This document shows positions 1 to 9,628 of a stretch of 51,739 bases of DNA, piece after piece. This stretch comes from Alphaproteobacteria bacterium (GTDB lineage: Bacteria; Pseudomonadota; Alphaproteobacteria; Rhodobacterales; Rhodobacteraceae). A program made the position numbers and the translations under genes. The notes beneath the pieces are model-generated. The model was not told where the DNA came from and did no database searches. It was given only the letters and a program-made list of their open reading frames with translations. The first letter of the stretch is position 1; each line of letters starts with the position of its first letter. Where the stretch lies: NCBI GenBank assembly GCA_003697125.1, contig RFGB01000300.1:1-51739 (forward strand), read 5' to 3'.

Positions 1-77
1 AGGAGCGCCTGCGCTTCGCCATCCGCGAAGGCGGCCGCACCGTCGGCGCGGGCGTCGTCTCCAAGATCATCGAATAG
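1..77 (+). CDS. tuf: Elongation factor Tu, C-terminal end (partial)
   Basis: Only the last 24 codons are inside the window, reading from position 3 to a TAG stop at 75-77. They encode RFAIREGGRTVGAGVV followed by SKIIE, the highly conserved C-terminal strand of EF-Tu domain 3. EF-Tu is the GTPase that carries aminoacyl-tRNA to the ribosomal A site. Its place directly before rpsJ is the usual bacterial str-to-S10 junction, which supports the call. The gene is cut by the window edge, so its start and G domain cannot be judged. Confidence 0.96.
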   Translation, partial: ERLRFAIREGGRTVGAGVVSKIIE

Positions 78-99
78 AAGCGGCGCGACGCCGCAGATG

Positions 100-121
100 C
101 GGCCGGGGGCTGCCCCGGCCG
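100..121 (+). terminator. GC hairpin between tuf and rpsJ, possible terminator
   Basis: A perfect 9-bp stem (CGGCCGGGG at 100-108, CCCCGGCCG at 113-121) with loop GCTG lies 23 bases after the tuf stop. It is followed by TTCGCTTT, a poor U-tract. It could end or attenuate tuf transcription before the S10 operon, or only protect a processed mRNA end. Termination is uncertain. Confidence 0.4.
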
Positions 122-161
122 TTCGCTTTGACAGGAAACCGTGGGCCCGAGAGGCGATACG

Positions 162-476
<315 letters not shown>

Positions 477-489
477 GGGAGAGGGGCTG

Positions 490-1200
490 ATGCGCTCCGG
501 TGTGATCGCACGCAAGCTGGGGATGACCCGGCTTTTCACCGAGGACGGCCGGCAGGTGCCGGTGACGGTCCTTCACATGGACAATGTCCAGGTCGTTGCG
601 CAGCGCACGGCCGAGCGTGACGGCTACACGGCCGTCCAGCTCGGCGCGGGCAGCGCCAAGCCGAAGAACGTGACCAAGCCGATGCGGGGCCATTTCGCCA
701 AGGCCCAGGTCGCGCCGAAGCGCAAGATCGTCGAGTTTCGGGTCAGCCCCGAGAACCTGATCGAGGTGGGCGCGGAGCTTGCCGCCGACCATTTCGTGCC
801 GGGGCAGAAGGTCGACGTGGCCGGGACCTCGATCGGCAAGGGCTTCGCCGGGGCGATGAAGCGGCACAATTTCGGCGGGCTGCGCGCCAGCCACGGCGTG
901 TCGATCTCGCACCGCAGCCATGGTTCGACCGGCCAGTGCCAGGATCCGGGCCGGGTGTTCAAGGGCAAGAAGATGGCCGGCCACATGGGCTCGGTGCGGG
1001 TGACGACCCAGAATCTCGAGGTGGTGCGCACCGATCCCGAACGTGGCCTGATCATGGTGAAGGGTGCCGTGCCGGGGTCGAAGGGCGGCTGGGTCACGAT
1101 CCGCGACGCGGTGAAGGTCGCCCCGCCCAAGGATCTGCCGCTGCCGGCGAAGCTGCGTGCGCCGGCGCCGGCCGCTCCGGCTGGGGAGGATGCGGAATGA
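490..1200 (+). CDS. rplC: 50S ribosomal protein L3
   Basis: 236 residues. L3 is one of the first proteins to bind 23S rRNA during 50S assembly and reaches the peptidyl-transferase centre. The N-terminus [16 protein letters not shown] is the classic L3 start. The central loop with [20 protein letters not shown] is the conserved segment carrying the glutamine that is methylated in some bacteria. The frame is open from 445, but GGGAGAGGGGCTG before ATG 490 decides the start. An alanine/proline-rich C-terminal tail is typical of alphaproteobacteria. It overlaps rplD by ATGA. Confidence 0.97.
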   Translation: MRSGVIARKLGMTRLFTEDGRQVPVTVLHMDNVQVVAQRTAERDGYTAVQLGAGSAKPKNVTKPMRGHFAKAQVAPKRKIVEFRVSPENLIEVGAELAADHFVPGQKVDVAGTSIGKGFAGAMKRHNFGGLRASHGVSISHRSHGSTGQCQDPGRVFKGKKMAGHMGSVRVTTQNLEVVRTDPERGLIMVKGAVPGSKGGWVTIRDAVKVAPPKDLPLPAKLRAPAPAAPAGEDAE

Positions 1201-1817
1201 AGGCCGAGGTTGTTACCCTGGATGCCGGGACGGCCGGCGAGGTGGAGCTGAGCGACGCGGTGTTCGGGCTGGAGCCGCGGGCGGACATCCTGCACCGCGT
1301 GGTGCGCTGGCAGCTGGCGAAGCGTCAGGCCGGCACCCACAAGACCAAGGGCCGGTCCGAGGTGCACTACACCACGCGCAAGATGTATCGCCAGAAGGGC
1401 ACCGGCGGTGCCCGCCACGGCAACCGCAGCGTGGTGCAGTTCCGGCACGGCGGCACGACCAAGGGCCCGGTGCCGCGCAGCCATGCCCATGACCTGCCCA
1501 AGAAGGTGCGGGCGCTGGGCCTGAAGATGGCGCTGTCGGCAAAGGCCGCGGCCGGCGGGCTGGTGGTGGTCGATTCGCTGGCCATCGGCGAGGCGCGCAC
1601 CCGGGCGCTGCGCGAGCGGCTGGAGAAGCTGGGCCTGTCGCGGGCGCTGATCATCGACGGGGCCGAGGTGGATGCGAATTTCGCCCGCGCCGCGCGCAAC
1701 CTGGAAGGCATCGACGTGCTGCCCAGCCAGGGTGCGAATGTCTATGACATCCTGCGCCGGGAAAAGCTGGTGCTGACCCGGGCGGCCATCGAGGCGCTGG
1801 AGGCGCGGCTGGCATGA
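1197..1817 (+). CDS. rplD: 50S ribosomal protein L4
   Basis: 206 residues. L4 binds 23S rRNA and extends a loop into the exit tunnel. That loop is recognisable by [15 protein letters not shown] near residues 61-75, the site where macrolide-resistance changes occur in other species. ATG 1197 overlaps the rplC stop (ATGA), indicating translational coupling, and the gene overlaps rplW at its end in the same way. The much longer open frame from 936 lies inside rplC and is a shadow. In enterobacteria L4 autoregulates the S10 operon; nothing here shows this directly. Confidence 0.97.
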   Translation: MKAEVVTLDAGTAGEVELSDAVFGLEPRADILHRVVRWQLAKRQAGTHKTKGRSEVHYTTRKMYRQKGTGGARHGNRSVVQFRHGGTTKGPVPRSHAHDLPKKVRALGLKMALSAKAAAGGLVVVDSLAIGEARTRALRERLEKLGLSRALIIDGAEVDANFARAARNLEGIDVLPSQGANVYDILRREKLVLTRAAIEALEARLA

Positions 1818-2110
1818 GCACGAAGCCCGAGCATTACGACATCATCCGCCGTCCGGTGATCACCGAGAAGGCGACCATGGCCTCGGAAGGGGGCGCGGTC
1901 GTGTTCGAGGTGGCCCGCGACGCGACCAAGCCGCAGATCAAGGAAGCGGTCGAGGCGCTGTTCGGCGTCAAGGTCAAGGCGGTGAACACCCTTGTGAGCA
2001 AGGGCAAGGTGAAGCGGTTCCGCGGCCGTCCCGGCCGCCGGGCCGATGTGAAGAAGGCCTATGTGACGCTCGCCGATGGGGCAACCATCGACGTGACCAC
2101 CGGCCTGTGA
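1814..2110 (+). CDS. rplW: 50S ribosomal protein L23
   Basis: 98 residues, normal length. L23 sits at the exit of the polypeptide tunnel and docks trigger factor and SRP. The start [20 protein letters not shown] and the segment [20 protein letters not shown] are diagnostic. It starts inside the rplD stop (ATGA overlap), so the two are probably translationally coupled. A 25-base gap with CGGAAGACAGCAAG precedes rplB. Confidence 0.96.
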   Translation: MSTKPEHYDIIRRPVITEKATMASEGGAVVFEVARDATKPQIKEAVEALFGVKVKAVNTLVSKGKVKRFRGRPGRRADVKKAYVTLADGATIDVTTGL

Positions 2111-2135
2111 CCCCGAACAGACGGAAGACAGCAAG

Positions 2136-2969
2136 ATGGCGTTGAAGACATACAAGCCCACGACGCCAGGCCAGCGCGGGCTGGTTCTGATCGACCGTTC
2201 GGATCTTTGGAAAGGTCGCCCGGTCAAGAGACTGACGCACGGTCTCTCGAACAAGGGCGGCCGGAACAATACCGGGCGGATCACCGTGCGTCACCAGGGC
2301 GGTCGGGTCAAGCGGCTCTACCGCATCATCGACTTCAAGCGGCGCAAGTTCGACATGCCGGCGGTGGTCGAACGGATCGAATACGATCCGAACCGCACCG
2401 CCTTCATCGCGCTGATCCGGTATCAGGATGGCGAACAGTCCTATATCCTGGCGCCGCAGCGCCTGGCGGTGGGCGATCAGGTGGTCTCGGGCGCGCGGGT
2501 GGACGTGAAGCCCGGCAACGCGATGCCGTTCACCGGCATGCCGGTCGGGACGATCGTGCACAATGTCGAGCTGAAGCCCGGCAAGGGCGGGCAGATCGCG
2601 CGGGCCGCCGGGACCTATGCCCAGTTCGTCGGCCGCGATGGCGGCTATGCGCAGCTGCGGCTGTCCTCGGGCGAGCTGCGCATCGTCCGGCAGGAATGCA
2701 TGGCCACGGTGGGCGCGGTGTCCAATCCCGACAACGCCAACCAGAATTTCGGCAAGGCCGGGCGCATGCGGCGCCGTGGCGTGCGTCCGACGGTGCGCGG
2801 CGTGGCGATGAACCCCATCGATCACCCGCATGGCGGCGGCGAGGGCCGGACCTCGGGCGGCCGTCATCCCGTGACCCCCTGGGGCAAGCCGACCAAGGGG
2901 CCGAAGACCCGGCGCAACAAGGCCACGGACAAGTACATCCTCCGGTCGCGGCACCAGCGGAAGAAGTAG
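2136..2969 (+). CDS. rplB: 50S ribosomal protein L2
   Basis: 277 residues. L2 is a primary 23S rRNA-binding protein needed for subunit joining and peptidyl-transferase activity. It has the RNA-binding core ([19 protein letters not shown] near residue 43) and the conserved C-terminal [20 protein letters not shown], which holds the near-universal histidine of the family. The KKLYR-like motif appears as KRLYRIIDF. The gene follows rplW by 25 bases and precedes rpsS by three. Confidence 0.98.
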   Translation: MALKTYKPTTPGQRGLVLIDRSDLWKGRPVKRLTHGLSNKGGRNNTGRITVRHQGGRVKRLYRIIDFKRRKFDMPAVVERIEYDPNRTAFIALIRYQDGEQSYILAPQRLAVGDQVVSGARVDVKPGNAMPFTGMPVGTIVHNVELKPGKGGQIARAAGTYAQFVGRDGGYAQLRLSSGELRIVRQECMATVGAVSNPDNANQNFGKAGRMRRRGVRPTVRGVAMNPIDHPHGGGEGRTSGGRHPVTPWGKPTKGPKTRRNKATDKYILRSRHQRKK

Positions 2970-2972
2970 CAC

Positions 2973-3251
2973 ATGGCACGTTCAGTCTGGAAGGGTCCGT
3001 TCGTCGACGCCCACGTCCTGAAGAAGGCGGCGAAGGCGCGGGAATCGGGCCGCAATGAAGTGATCAAGATCTGGTCGCGGCGCTCGACGATCCTGCCGCA
3101 GTTCGTCGGGCTTACCTTCGGCGTCTATAACGGGCACAAGCATATCCCCGTCAGCGTCACCGAGGAAATGATCGGCCAGAAATTCGGCGAATACAGCCCG
3201 ACGCGCACCTTCTACGGGCATGCCGCCGACAAGAAGGCGAAGCGGAGGTAG
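2973..3251 (+). CDS. rpsS: 30S ribosomal protein S19
   Basis: 92 residues. S19 lies in the 30S head, partners S13 and contacts A-site t[22 protein letters not shown] and KTWSRRST-like [15 protein letters not shown] are signature regions, and [11 protein letters not shown] occurs as [11 protein letters not shown]. It starts three bases after the rplB stop, its ribosome-binding site lying within the end of rplB (CGGAAGAAG). Two bases separate it from rplV. Confidence 0.97.
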   Translation: MARSVWKGPFVDAHVLKKAAKARESGRNEVIKIWSRRSTILPQFVGLTFGVYNGHKHIPVSVTEEMIGQKFGEYSPTRTFYGHAADKKAKRR

Positions 3252-3253
3252 AG

Positions 3254-3634
3254 ATGGGCAAGTCGAAGAACCCCCGCCGAGTGGCCGAGAACGAGGCGAT
3301 GGCCAAGTCGCGCATGCTGCGCGTCAGCCCGCAGAAGCTGAATCTGGTCGCCCAGATGATCCGCCGCAAAAAGGTGGACCGCGCGCTGGCCGACCTGACC
3401 TTCTCGAAGAAGCGCATCGCCGCCGACGTGAAGAAGTGCCTGCTCTCGGCAATCGCCAATGCCGAGAACAATCACGGGCTTGACGTCGACAGCCTTGTGG
3501 TGGCCGAGGCCTGGGTCGGCAAGAACCTGGTGCTGAAGCGGGGCCGTCCCCGCGCCCGCGGGCGCTATGGCAAGATCATGAAGCCCTTCAGCGAGATCAC
3601 TATCAAGCTGCGGCAGGTCGAGGAGGCGGCGTAA
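3254..3634 (+). CDS. rplV: 50S ribosomal protein L22
   Basis: 126 residues. L22 lines the exit tunnel with its long beta hairpin, here around [22 protein letters not shown], followed by [12 protein letters not shown]. The N-terminus [19 protein letters not shown] is conserved. The gene overlaps rpsC by one base (TAATG), so the two are probably coupled. GGAGGTAG before ATG 3254 is a strong ribosome-binding site. Confidence 0.97.
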   Translation: MGKSKNPRRVAENEAMAKSRMLRVSPQKLNLVAQMIRRKKVDRALADLTFSKKRIAADVKKCLLSAIANAENNHGLDVDSLVVAEAWVGKNLVLKRGRPRARGRYGKIMKPFSEITIKLRQVEEAA

Positions 3635-4338
3635 TGGGACAGAAGGTCAACCCCATCGGCCTGCGCCTGCAGGTCAACCGCACCTGGGACAGCCGCTGGT
3701 ATGCCGACAGCAAGGATTTCGGCCGGCTGCTGCACGAAGACATCCGCATCCGCAAGTTCATCCGCGAGAGATGCGGGCAGGCCGGGATCAGCCGGATCAT
3801 CATCGAACGTCCGCACCGCAAGTGCCGGGTGACGATCCACGCCGCGCGGCCGGGGGTGATCATCGGCAAGAAGGGTGCCGACATCGAGAACCTGCGCCGC
3901 GAGGTCGCGAAGCTGACGCCGTCCGAGCTGCACCTGAACATCGTCGAGGTGCGCCGGCCCGAGATCGACGCCTATCTTGTCGGCGAGAACATCGCCCAGC
4001 AGCTCGAACGCCGGGTGAGCTTCCGCCGCGCCATGAAGCGCGCGGTGCAGAACGCCATGCGCATGGGCGCGCTGGGCATCCGGGTGAACCTGTCGGGGCG
4101 GCTGGGCGGCGCCGAGATCGCGCGCACCGAATGGTATCGCGAAGGGCGCGTGCCGCTGCACACCCTGCGCGCCGACATCGATTATGCGGTCGTCGAGGCC
4201 AAGACCGCCTATGGCGTGATCGGCATCAAGGTGTGGATCTTCAAGGGCGAGATCATGGAACATGATCCCTCGGCCCGCGACCGTCGGCAGTCCGAGGTGC
4301 AGGAAGGGGCCGCGCCCCGCTCGCATCGCGGCGCCTGA
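3634..4338 (+). CDS. rpsC: 30S ribosomal protein S3
   Basis: 234 residues. S3 forms the mRNA entry channel with S4 and S5. The N-terminus [20 protein letters not shown] is diagnostic. A KH domain holds the GKKG loop ([18 protein letters not shown] near residues 75-92), and the C-terminal domain has the [20 protein letters not shown] signature. The last 30 residues form a charged alphaproteobacterial-type tail. It starts within the rplV stop. Confidence 0.97.
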   Translation: MGQKVNPIGLRLQVNRTWDSRWYADSKDFGRLLHEDIRIRKFIRERCGQAGISRIIIERPHRKCRVTIHAARPGVIIGKKGADIENLRREVAKLTPSELHLNIVEVRRPEIDAYLVGENIAQQLERRVSFRRAMKRAVQNAMRMGALGIRVNLSGRLGGAEIARTEWYREGRVPLHTLRADIDYAVVEAKTAYGVIGIKVWIFKGEIMEHDPSARDRRQSEVQEGAAPRSHRGA

Positions 4339-4352
4339 GGAGGGATTGAGCG

Positions 4353-4766
4353 ATGCTGCAGCCGAAGCGCACCAAGTTCCGCAAGATGCACAAGGGCCGC
4401 ATCCACGGCCAGGCGAAGGGCGGATACGAGCTGAATTTCGGGTCCTACGGGCTGAAGGCGATCGAGCCCGAGCGCATCACCGCCCGGCAGATCGAGGCCG
4501 CGCGGCGCGCGATGACCCGCCACATGAAGCGCCAGGGGCGGGTGTGGATCCGCATCTTCCCCGATGTGCCGGTCTCGAAGAAGCCCACCGAGGTCCGCAT
4601 GGGCAAGGGGAAGGGCTCGGTCGAATACTGGGCGGCCAAGGTCAAGCCGGGCCGGATCATGTTCGAGCTTGACGGTGTCGGCGAGGATGTGGCAAGGGAG
4701 GCGCTGCGTCTGGCAGCCATGAAGCTGCCGGTCAAGTGCCGCTTCGTCCAGCGCGAGGACTGGTGA
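4353..4766 (+). CDS. rplP: 50S ribosomal protein L16
   Basis: 137 residues. L16 organises the A-site tRNA elbow contact in the 50S subunit. [19 protein letters not shown] is the conserved N-terminus. [21 protein letters not shown] and [18 protein letters not shown] are the L16 signatures, which include the arginine hydroxylated in some bacteria. GAGGAGGGAT upstream is a strong ribosome-binding site. A hairpin-containing gap of 75 bases follows before rpmC. Confidence 0.97.
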   Translation: MLQPKRTKFRKMHKGRIHGQAKGGYELNFGSYGLKAIEPERITARQIEAARRAMTRHMKRQGRVWIRIFPDVPVSKKPTEVRMGKGKGSVEYWAAKVKPGRIMFELDGVGEDVAREALRLAAMKLPVKCRFVQREDW

Positions 4767-4767
4767 G

Positions 4768-4791
4768 CCTGGCCCCGCCCGGCGGGGCAGG
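4768..4791 (+). other. GC hairpin in the rplP-rpmC gap
   Basis: GCCCCG (4772-4777) pairs with CGGGGC (4783-4788), and CCT (4768-4770) can extend the stem with AGG (4789-4791) across a bulged G. No U-run follows directly (TATTGGAATTTT comes next), so an mRNA stabiliser or processing element is as likely as an attenuator. Confidence 0.45.
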
Positions 4792-4841
4792 TATTGGAAT
4801 TTTCGGCGGGAGAGACCGCCACTCGGAAGGGAATGCGTGCG

Positions 4842-5042
4842 ATGGACGCCGCCGAGCTGAGGAACCGGACGCCCGACCAGCTGCGCGATCAGCTGGTGGC
4901 GCTGAAGAAGGAGGCCTTCAACCTGCGCTTCCAGCAGGCGACGGGCCAGATCGAGAACACCGCGCGCATCCGTCAGGTGCGGCGCGACATCGCGCGGGTG
5001 AAGACCGTGCTCAACGAGATGGCCCGCAAGGCGGCCGTCTGA
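4842..5042 (+). CDS. rpmC: 50S ribosomal protein L29
   Basis: 66 residues with this start. L29 lies next to L23 at the tunnel exit. [18 protein letters not shown] leads into the conserved [15 protein letters not shown] and ARVKTVLNE segments. Three in-frame starts compete: TTG 4794, ATG 4833 and ATG 4842. GGAAGG at 4825-4830 is well spaced for 4842 and too close for 4833, and the family N-terminus fits 4842, though 4833 (three residues longer) remains possible. Confidence 0.93.
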   Translation: MDAAELRNRTPDQLRDQLVALKKEAFNLRFQQATGQIENTARIRQVRRDIARVKTVLNEMARKAAV

Positions 5043-5058
5043 TCGGGGGCGACGAGAG

Positions 5059-5298
5059 ATGCCGAAGCGGCTGTTGCAGGGCAGGGTGGTCAGCGACAAG
5101 AACGACAAGACGGTCACGGTCCTTGTCGAACGGCGCTTCACCCACCCGATGATGGAGAAGACCGTGCGTTCGACCAAGAAGTATCGGGCCCATGATCCGG
5201 AGAACGCCTGCAAGGTGGGCGATGTCGTCTGGATCGAGGAATGCGCGCCGATCTCGAAGATGAAACGCTGGATGGTCAGGACCGACCTGTCGGCCTGA
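5059..5298 (+). CDS. rpsQ: 30S ribosomal protein S17
   Basis: 79 residues, typical length. S17 is an OB-fold primary binder of 16S rRNA in the 30S body. [21 protein letters not shown] and the [19 protein letters not shown] segment are diagnostic, and [17 protein letters not shown] matches the C-terminal signature. GGCGACGAGAG precedes the ATG. A 55-base hairpin-containing gap follows before rplN. Confidence 0.96.
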   Translation: MPKRLLQGRVVSDKNDKTVTVLVERRFTHPMMEKTVRSTKKYRAHDPENACKVGDVVWIEECAPISKMKRWMVRTDLSA

Positions 5299-5307
5299 CC
5301 GTCCGGA

Positions 5308-5340
5308 ACCTGCGAAACCGCGGGGCTGGTCCCCGCAGGT
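5308..5340 (+). other. Competing hairpins in the rpsQ-rplN gap
   Basis: GCGGGG (5320-5325) pairs with CCCCGC (5331-5336) around loop CTGGT. Alternatively ACCTGCG (5308-5314) pairs with CGCAGGT (5334-5340). The two stems share the right arm, so they are mutually exclusive. The right arm ends next to the rplN ribosome-binding site (GGGAGAAAACAG), which makes an effect on rplN translation possible. No U-tract. Confidence 0.4.
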
Positions 5341-5353
5341 CGGGAGAAAACAG

Positions 5354-5722
5354 ATGATCCAGATGCAGACCAATCTGGATGTCGCTGACAATTCCGGCGC
5401 GCGCCGGGTGCAGTGCATCAAGGTTCTGGGCGGATCCCATCGCAAATATGCCAGTGTCGGCGACGTGATCGTCGTCTCGGTCAAGGAGGCGATCCCGCGC
5501 GGGCGCGTCAAGAAGGGCGACGTGCGCAAGGCGGTGATCGTGCGCACCGCCGCCCCGGTGCGCCGCGAGGATGGCAGCATCATCCGCTTCGACCGCAATG
5601 CGGCGGTGATCCTGAACAACCAGGGCGAGCCGGTGGGCACGCGCATCTTCGGCCCCGTGGTGCGCGAGCTGCGGGCGAAGAACTTCATGAAGATCATCAG
5701 CCTGGCGCCGGAGGTGCTGTGA
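5354..5722 (+). CDS. rplN: 50S ribosomal protein L14
   Basis: 122 residues, the usual length. L14 sits at the subunit interface (bridge B8) and is the docking point of silencing factor Rsf[20 protein letters not shown] is the conserved start, and the repeat [20 protein letters not shown] carries the family signature. The stop TGA overlaps the ATG of rplX by one base (TGATG). Confidence 0.97.
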   Translation: MIQMQTNLDVADNSGARRVQCIKVLGGSHRKYASVGDVIVVSVKEAIPRGRVKKGDVRKAVIVRTAAPVRREDGSIIRFDRNAAVILNNQGEPVGTRIFGPVVRELRAKNFMKIISLAPEVL

Positions 5723-6036
5723 TGGCGGCCAAGCTGAAGAAGGGTGACCGGGTGATCGTCCTGACCGGCAAGGACAAGGGCCGCGAGGGCGAGATCCTCG
5801 AGGTTCGTCCCAAGGAAGGCCGGGCGATCGTGAAGGACGTGAATGTGGTGGTCCGCCACACGCGCCCCTCGCAGACCAGTCAGGGCGGACGCATCCGCAA
5901 GGAGGCGCCGGTCCACCTGTCGAATCTGGCGCTGGTCGATCCCAAGCTTGGCGGTCCCACTCGGGTCGGCTTCCGCTTCGAGGATGGGCGCAAGGTGCGC
6001 TACGCCAAGAAATCCGGGGAGAAGATCGATGGCTGA
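5722..6036 (+). CDS. rplX: 50S ribosomal protein L24
   Basis: 104 residues. L24 is an assembly initiator of the 50S subunit with a KOW motif, here [20 protein letters not shown] near residues 4-23. Residues 40-65 ([19 protein letters not shown]) are conserved. It starts at the A of the rplN stop and overlaps rplE by 8 bases, so rplN, rplX and rplE are probably translationally coupled. The maximal open frame from 5413 lies within rplN and is ignored. Confidence 0.96.
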   Translation: MAAKLKKGDRVIVLTGKDKGREGEILEVRPKEGRAIVKDVNVVVRHTRPSQTSQGGRIRKEAPVHLSNLALVDPKLGGPTRVGFRFEDGRKVRYAKKSGEKIDG

Positions 6037-6580
6037 CTACACGCCGCGTCTTCTTCAGCATTACCGTGACGCGGTGCGCCCGGCGCTGAAGAGCGAGTTT
6101 TCCTACCGCAACGAGATGATGATCCCGCGGCTCGACAAGATCGTGCTGAACATGGGGATCGGCGAGGCGGTTTCGGACAGCAAGAAGATCAAGTCCGCCC
6201 ATGACGACCTGATGGCCATCGCCGGCCAGAAGCCGGTGATCACCAAGGCGCGCAAGTCGATCGCGGGCTTCAAGGTGCGCGAGGGGATGCCGCTGGGCGT
6301 CAAGGTGACGCTGCGCCGGCAGCGGATGTACGAATTCCTCGACCGGCTGGTCACCGTCGCGCTGCCGCGGGTGCGCGACTTCCGCGGCGTGTCGGGCCGG
6401 TCCTTCGACGGGCGCGGCAACTACGCGCTGGGGCTGAAGGAACACATCGTCTTCCCCGAGATCGACTTCGACAAGGTCGATCAGGTCTGGGGGATGGACA
6501 TCGTGATCTGCACCACCGCCCGGACGGACGCCGAGGCAAAGGCGCTCCTGAAGCATTTCAACCTGCCGTTCCTGAACTGA
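6029..6580 (+). CDS. rplE: 50S ribosomal protein L5
   Basis: 183 residues. L5 binds 5S rRNA together with L18 and contacts P-site t[17 protein letters not shown] leads into the conserved [33 protein letters not shown] and [18 protein letters not shown] blocks. ATG 6029 lies within the end of rplX, preceded by GGGGAGAAG. The frame is open further upstream to 5843, but that part overlaps rplX and lacks similarity. Confidence 0.97.
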   Translation: MADYTPRLLQHYRDAVRPALKSEFSYRNEMMIPRLDKIVLNMGIGEAVSDSKKIKSAHDDLMAIAGQKPVITKARKSIAGFKVREGMPLGVKVTLRRQRMYEFLDRLVTVALPRVRDFRGVSGRSFDGRGNYALGLKEHIVFPEIDFDKVDQVWGMDIVICTTARTDAEAKALLKHFNLPFLN

Positions 6581-6593
6581 GGCGGAGGCAGAC

Positions 6594-6899
6594 ATGGCAA
6601 AGAAGAGCATGATCGCCCGCGAGGCCAAGCGCGCCCGCCTGGTGCAGAAATACGCGGCCAAGCGTGCGGCGCTGAAGGCGCGCGCGCTGGACGAGAATCT
6701 CGACATGGCCGAGCGGTTCAAGGCGCGGCTGAAGCTGGCCGAGCTGCCGCGCAACTCGTCGCCCACCAGGCTGCGCAACCGCTGCCAGGTGACCGGGCGG
6801 CCGCGGGCCTATTACCGCAAGCTGAAGATGTCGCGCATCGCGCTTCGGGACTTCGCCTCGTTCGGGCAGATCCCCGGCATGATCAAGTCGAGCTGGTGA
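6594..6899 (+). CDS. rpsN: 30S ribosomal protein S14 (zinc-free long form)
   Basis: 101 residues, the long S14 form. S14 is in the 30S head near S19. [17 protein letters not shown] and the C-terminal [21 protein letters not shown] are conserved. Only one cysteine remains in this region, so the zinc-ribbon CxxC pairs of the short C+ form are absent and the protein is the zinc-independent type. It follows rplE after a GGCGGAGG ribosome-binding site. Confidence 0.97.
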   Translation: MAKKSMIAREAKRARLVQKYAAKRAALKARALDENLDMAERFKARLKLAELPRNSSPTRLRNRCQVTGRPRAYYRKLKMSRIALRDFASFGQIPGMIKSSW

Positions 6900-6912
6900 G
6901 GGGAGCGCAGGG

Positions 6913-7305
6913 ATGAACGATCCTCTTGGCGACATGCTGACCCGCATCCGCAATGCGCAGATGCGCGGCAAGTCCAGCGTGCGCAGCCCGGCCTCGAAGC
7001 TCCGGGGATGGGTGCTCGACGTGCTGCTGGCCGAAGGCTACATCCGCGGCTATACCCGCGACGACAGCGTGCCGGCGCGCCCGGAATTCGTGATCGAGCT
7101 GAAGTATCACGACGGCGCCCCGGTGATCCGCGAACTGAAGCGGATCTCCAAGCCCGGGCGCCGGGTCTACAAGGCGGTGAAGGACATGCCCAGCGTGCGC
7201 AACGGGCTGGGCGTGGCGATCGTCTCGACGCCCAAGGGCGTCATGTCCGACGCCCAGGCACGCGCCGACAATGTCGGCGGCGAAGTGCTCTGCACGGTGT
7301 TCTGA
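6913..7305 (+). CDS. rpsH: 30S ribosomal protein S8
   Basis: 130 residues. S8 is a primary 16S rRNA binder; in E. coli it is the translational repressor of the spc operon. [17 protein letters not shown] is the conserved start, and [22 protein letters not shown] near the C-terminus contains the S8 signature. GGGGAGCGCAGGG precedes the ATG. A repressor site was not identified. Confidence 0.97.
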   Translation: MNDPLGDMLTRIRNAQMRGKSSVRSPASKLRGWVLDVLLAEGYIRGYTRDDSVPARPEFVIELKYHDGAPVIRELKRISKPGRRVYKAVKDMPSVRNGLGVAIVSTPKGVMSDAQARADNVGGEVLCTVF

Positions 7306-7315
7306 GGAGGGCGGG

Positions 7316-7849
7316 ATGTCTCGCATCGGAAAGAAGCCGGTTCCCGTCCCGAACGGGGTCACCGCGAAGGTCGAGGGGCAGAGCGTCTCGGTGAAGGGGC
7401 CGAAGGGCGAGCTGCGCTTCACCGCGACCGACGATGTCTCGATCGAGATGCAGGACGGCGCGCTGAGGGTCGTCCCGCGCGGCAGCTCCAAGCGGGCGCG
7501 CCAGCAATGGGGCATGTCCCGCACGATGATCCAGAACCTGGTCACCGGCGTGACGACCGGTTTCCGCAAGGAGCTGGAGATCAACGGCGTCGGCTATCGC
7601 GCCGCGGTCCAGGGCAAGGTGCTGAAGCTGTCGCTGGGCTACAGCCACGATGTCGACTTCCCGATCCCCGACGGGATCGCGATCACCTGCCCCAAGCCGA
7701 CCGAGATCGTGGTCGAGGGGATCGACGCGCAGCAGGTGGGCGAGGTTGCGGCCAACATCCGCAAGTGGCGCAAGCCCGAGCCATTCAAGGGCAAGGGCGT
7801 GAAGTACAAGAACGAATACATCTTCCGCAAGGACGGCAAGAAGAAGTAG
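7316..7849 (+). CDS. rplF: 50S ribosomal protein L6
   Basis: 177 residues. L6 has two related RNA-binding domains and lies near the sarcin-ricin loop and factor-binding site. [15 protein letters not shown] is the conserved start, and the C-terminal signature is [20 protein letters not shown]. The open frame reaches 7271, but that region overlaps rpsH and GAGGAGGGCGGG lies directly before ATG 7316. Confidence 0.97.
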   Translation: MSRIGKKPVPVPNGVTAKVEGQSVSVKGPKGELRFTATDDVSIEMQDGALRVVPRGSSKRARQQWGMSRTMIQNLVTGVTTGFRKELEINGVGYRAAVQGKVLKLSLGYSHDVDFPIPDGIAITCPKPTEIVVEGIDAQQVGEVAANIRKWRKPEPFKGKGVKYKNEYIFRKDGKKK

Positions 7850-7859
7850 GGCGCTGGGC

Positions 7860-8219
7860 ATGGCAACGAAGAAGCTGGAGCTGTTCCGCAAGCGCGCGAT
7901 GCGCGTGCGCCGGCAGCTGAAGAAGGTGGCCAGGGGCAAGCCGCGCCTCAGCGTGCACCGTTCCACCCGAAACATCTCGGCGCAGATCATCGACGACAGC
8001 CGCGGGGTGACGCTGGCCGCCGCCTCGACGCTGGAACCTGCACTGGGCCTGCGCTCGAAGAAGTCGGTCGAGGCCGCGGCGCGCATCGGCGCCGAGATCG
8101 CGGCCCGCGCCCGCGCCGCCGGAGTCGAGGAGGTGGTCTTCGACCGCGGCGGGTATCTCTACCATGGCCGCCTGAAGGCGCTGGCCGATGCCGCCCGCGA
8201 GGGCGGTCTGAAGTTCTGA
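7860..8219 (+). CDS. rplR: 50S ribosomal protein L18
   Basis: 119 residues. L18 delivers and anchors 5S rRNA in the central protuberance. The basic N-terminus ([20 protein letters not shown]) and the core [19 protein letters not shown] are typical, and the family C-terminus [19 protein letters not shown] is present. It starts ten bases after the rplF stop. Confidence 0.97.
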   Translation: MATKKLELFRKRAMRVRRQLKKVARGKPRLSVHRSTRNISAQIIDDSRGVTLAAASTLEPALGLRSKKSVEAAARIGAEIAARARAAGVEEVVFDRGGYLYHGRLKALADAAREGGLKF

Positions 8220-8229
8220 GGAGGCACGC

Positions 8230-8799
8230 ATGGCACGGGAAGACAGCCGCGGGGGCCGGCGTGACCGCCGCGACCGTGACGACAGCCCCGAATTCGCCGA
8301 TCGCCTGGTCGCGATCAACCGCGTCTCGAAGACCGTGAAGGGCGGCAAGCGCTTCGGCTTCGCCGCGCTTGTGGTGGTGGGCGACCAGAAGGGCCGCGTC
8401 GGCTTCGGCAAGGGCAAGGCGCGCGAGGTTCCCGAGGCGATCCGCAAGGCCACCGAGCAGGCCAAGCGGCAGATGATCCGGGTTCCGCTGCGCGAGGGGC
8501 GCACCCTTCACCACGACATGGAAGGCCGGCACGGCGCGGGGCGCATCATCATGCGCGCCGCCCCCCAGGGCACCGGCATCATCGCCGGCGGTCCCATGCG
8601 CGCGGTGTTCGAGATGCTGGGCGTCCAGGACGTCGTCGCCAAGTCGATCGGCACCCAGAACCCCTACAACATGATCCGCGCCACCATGGACGCGCTGCGC
8701 AAGGAATCGAGCCCGCGCATGGTCGCCCAGCGGCGCGGGCGCAAGGTCTCGGACATCCTGCGGCGCGACACCGGTCCGGCCGAGCAGGCCGAGGCCTGA
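8230..8799 (+). CDS. rpsE: 30S ribosomal protein S5
   Basis: 189 residues. S5 belongs to the mRNA entry site and affects decoding accuracy. The dsRNA-binding-like N-terminal domain holds [20 protein letters not shown], followed by [17 protein letters not shown] and the [20 protein letters not shown] segment. The family signature spans residues about 35-70. An acidic/basic N-terminal extension ([15 protein letters not shown]) is normal in alphaproteobacteria. GAGGAGGCACGC precedes the start. Confidence 0.97.
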   Translation: MAREDSRGGRRDRRDRDDSPEFADRLVAINRVSKTVKGGKRFGFAALVVVGDQKGRVGFGKGKAREVPEAIRKATEQAKRQMIRVPLREGRTLHHDMEGRHGAGRIIMRAAPQGTGIIAGGPMRAVFEMLGVQDVVAKSIGTQNPYNMIRATMDALRKESSPRMVAQRRGRKVSDILRRDTGPAEQAEA

Positions 8800-8809
8800 G
8801 GAGGGAGCC

Positions 8810-8998
8810 ATGGCCAAGACCATCGTCGTCAAGCAGATCGCCAGCCCCATCCGCCGCCCGGCGGTGCAGCGGGCCACGCTGAAGGGGCTGGGGCTGAACA
8901 AGATGCACCGGGTGCGCGAGCTGGAGGACACGCCCGCGGTGCGCGGGATGGTGAATTCGATCCCGCATCTTGTGAAGATCATCGAGGAGCGCGGCTGA
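8810..8998 (+). CDS. rpmD: 50S ribosomal protein L30
   Basis: 62 residues, the small bacterial form. [17 protein letters not shown] and [19 protein letters not shown] match the L30 signature. It lies between rpsE and rplO, its standard place, with GAGGAGGGAGCC before the ATG. A 64-base gap with a strong hairpin follows. Confidence 0.95.
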   Translation: MAKTIVVKQIASPIRRPAVQRATLKGLGLNKMHRVRELEDTPAVRGMVNSIPHLVKIIEERG

Positions 8999-9016
8999 GG
9001 CCGCACTGGGCCGTGG

Positions 9017-9042
9017 GCGGGGGGCGCGACGCATCCCCCCGC
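9017..9042 (+). other. GC hairpin in the rpmD-rplO gap
   Basis: GCGGGGGG (9017-9024) pairs perfectly with CCCCCCGC (9035-9042) around a 10-base loop. The rplO ribosome-binding site (GGGGAGAGG) follows about ten bases later. No U-tract, so this is probably not a full terminator. Confidence 0.45.
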
Positions 9043-9062
9043 ATCCGGCGGGGAGAGGCGTC

Positions 9063-9542
9063 ATGCGACTGAACGAACTGAAGGACAATCCCGGGGCGCG
9101 CAAGCGGCGCAAGCGGGTCGGGCGCGGCCCGGGCTCGGGGATGGGCAAGACCTCGGGCCGCGGGATCAAGGGCGCCAAGGCGCGCTCGGGAACCGCAATC
9201 AACGGCTATGAGGGCGGGCAGATGCCGATCTACCGGCGCCTGCCGAAGCGCGGATTCGACAACAGCGCCTTCGCCCGCCGCTATGTGATCATCAATCTCG
9301 GCATCCTCGAGAAGTTCATCGAGCGCGGCCGCATCGATCCCGCCCAGCCGGTGACCGAGGAGGTGCTGCGCGCCAGCGGCGCGGTGGGCCGGGTCGGCGA
9401 CGGCGTGCGGCTGCTGGCCAAGGGTCGGCTGACCCGCAAGCTCGACATCGAGGTGACCGGCGCGTCCAGGGCCGCCATCGCCGCGGTCGAGGCGCTGGGC
9501 GGCACGGTCACCCTGACCGGGGTGCCCCGCGCGGCGGAATGA
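9063..9542 (+). CDS. rplO: 50S ribosomal protein L15
   Basis: 159 residues. L15 is a late assembly protein of the 50S subunit. [22 protein letters not shown], the glycine-rich [14 protein letters not shown] and [15 protein letters not shown] are diagnostic (residues 1-65). The C-terminal domain [20 protein letters not shown] is also typical. It is the last ribosomal gene before secY. Confidence 0.97.
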   Translation: MRLNELKDNPGARKRRKRVGRGPGSGMGKTSGRGIKGAKARSGTAINGYEGGQMPIYRRLPKRGFDNSAFARRYVIINLGILEKFIERGRIDPAQPVTEEVLRASGAVGRVGDGVRLLAKGRLTRKLDIEVTGASRAAIAAVEALGGTVTLTGVPRAAE

Positions 9543-9546
9543 CGCT

Positions 9547-9568
9547 TGCGCCGCCGCGCGGCGGCGCA
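9547..9568 (+). other. 22-bp perfect palindrome in the rplO-secY gap
   Basis: TGCGCCGCCGC (9547-9557) is followed directly by its reverse complement, GCGGCGGCGCA (9558-9568). A second small hairpin, GGCCCG-TTT-CGGGCC, lies at 9592-9606 just before the secY ribosome-binding site. The palindrome starts four bases after the rplO stop. Neither stem has a U-tract. A role in differential mRNA stability or as a processing site within the operon is possible. Confidence 0.5.
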
Positions 9569-9628
9569 TAGGTCGGGCGAGGTAGGGACGCGGCCCGTTT
9601 CGGGCCCTCCATTGGCCGGGAGTGGATC

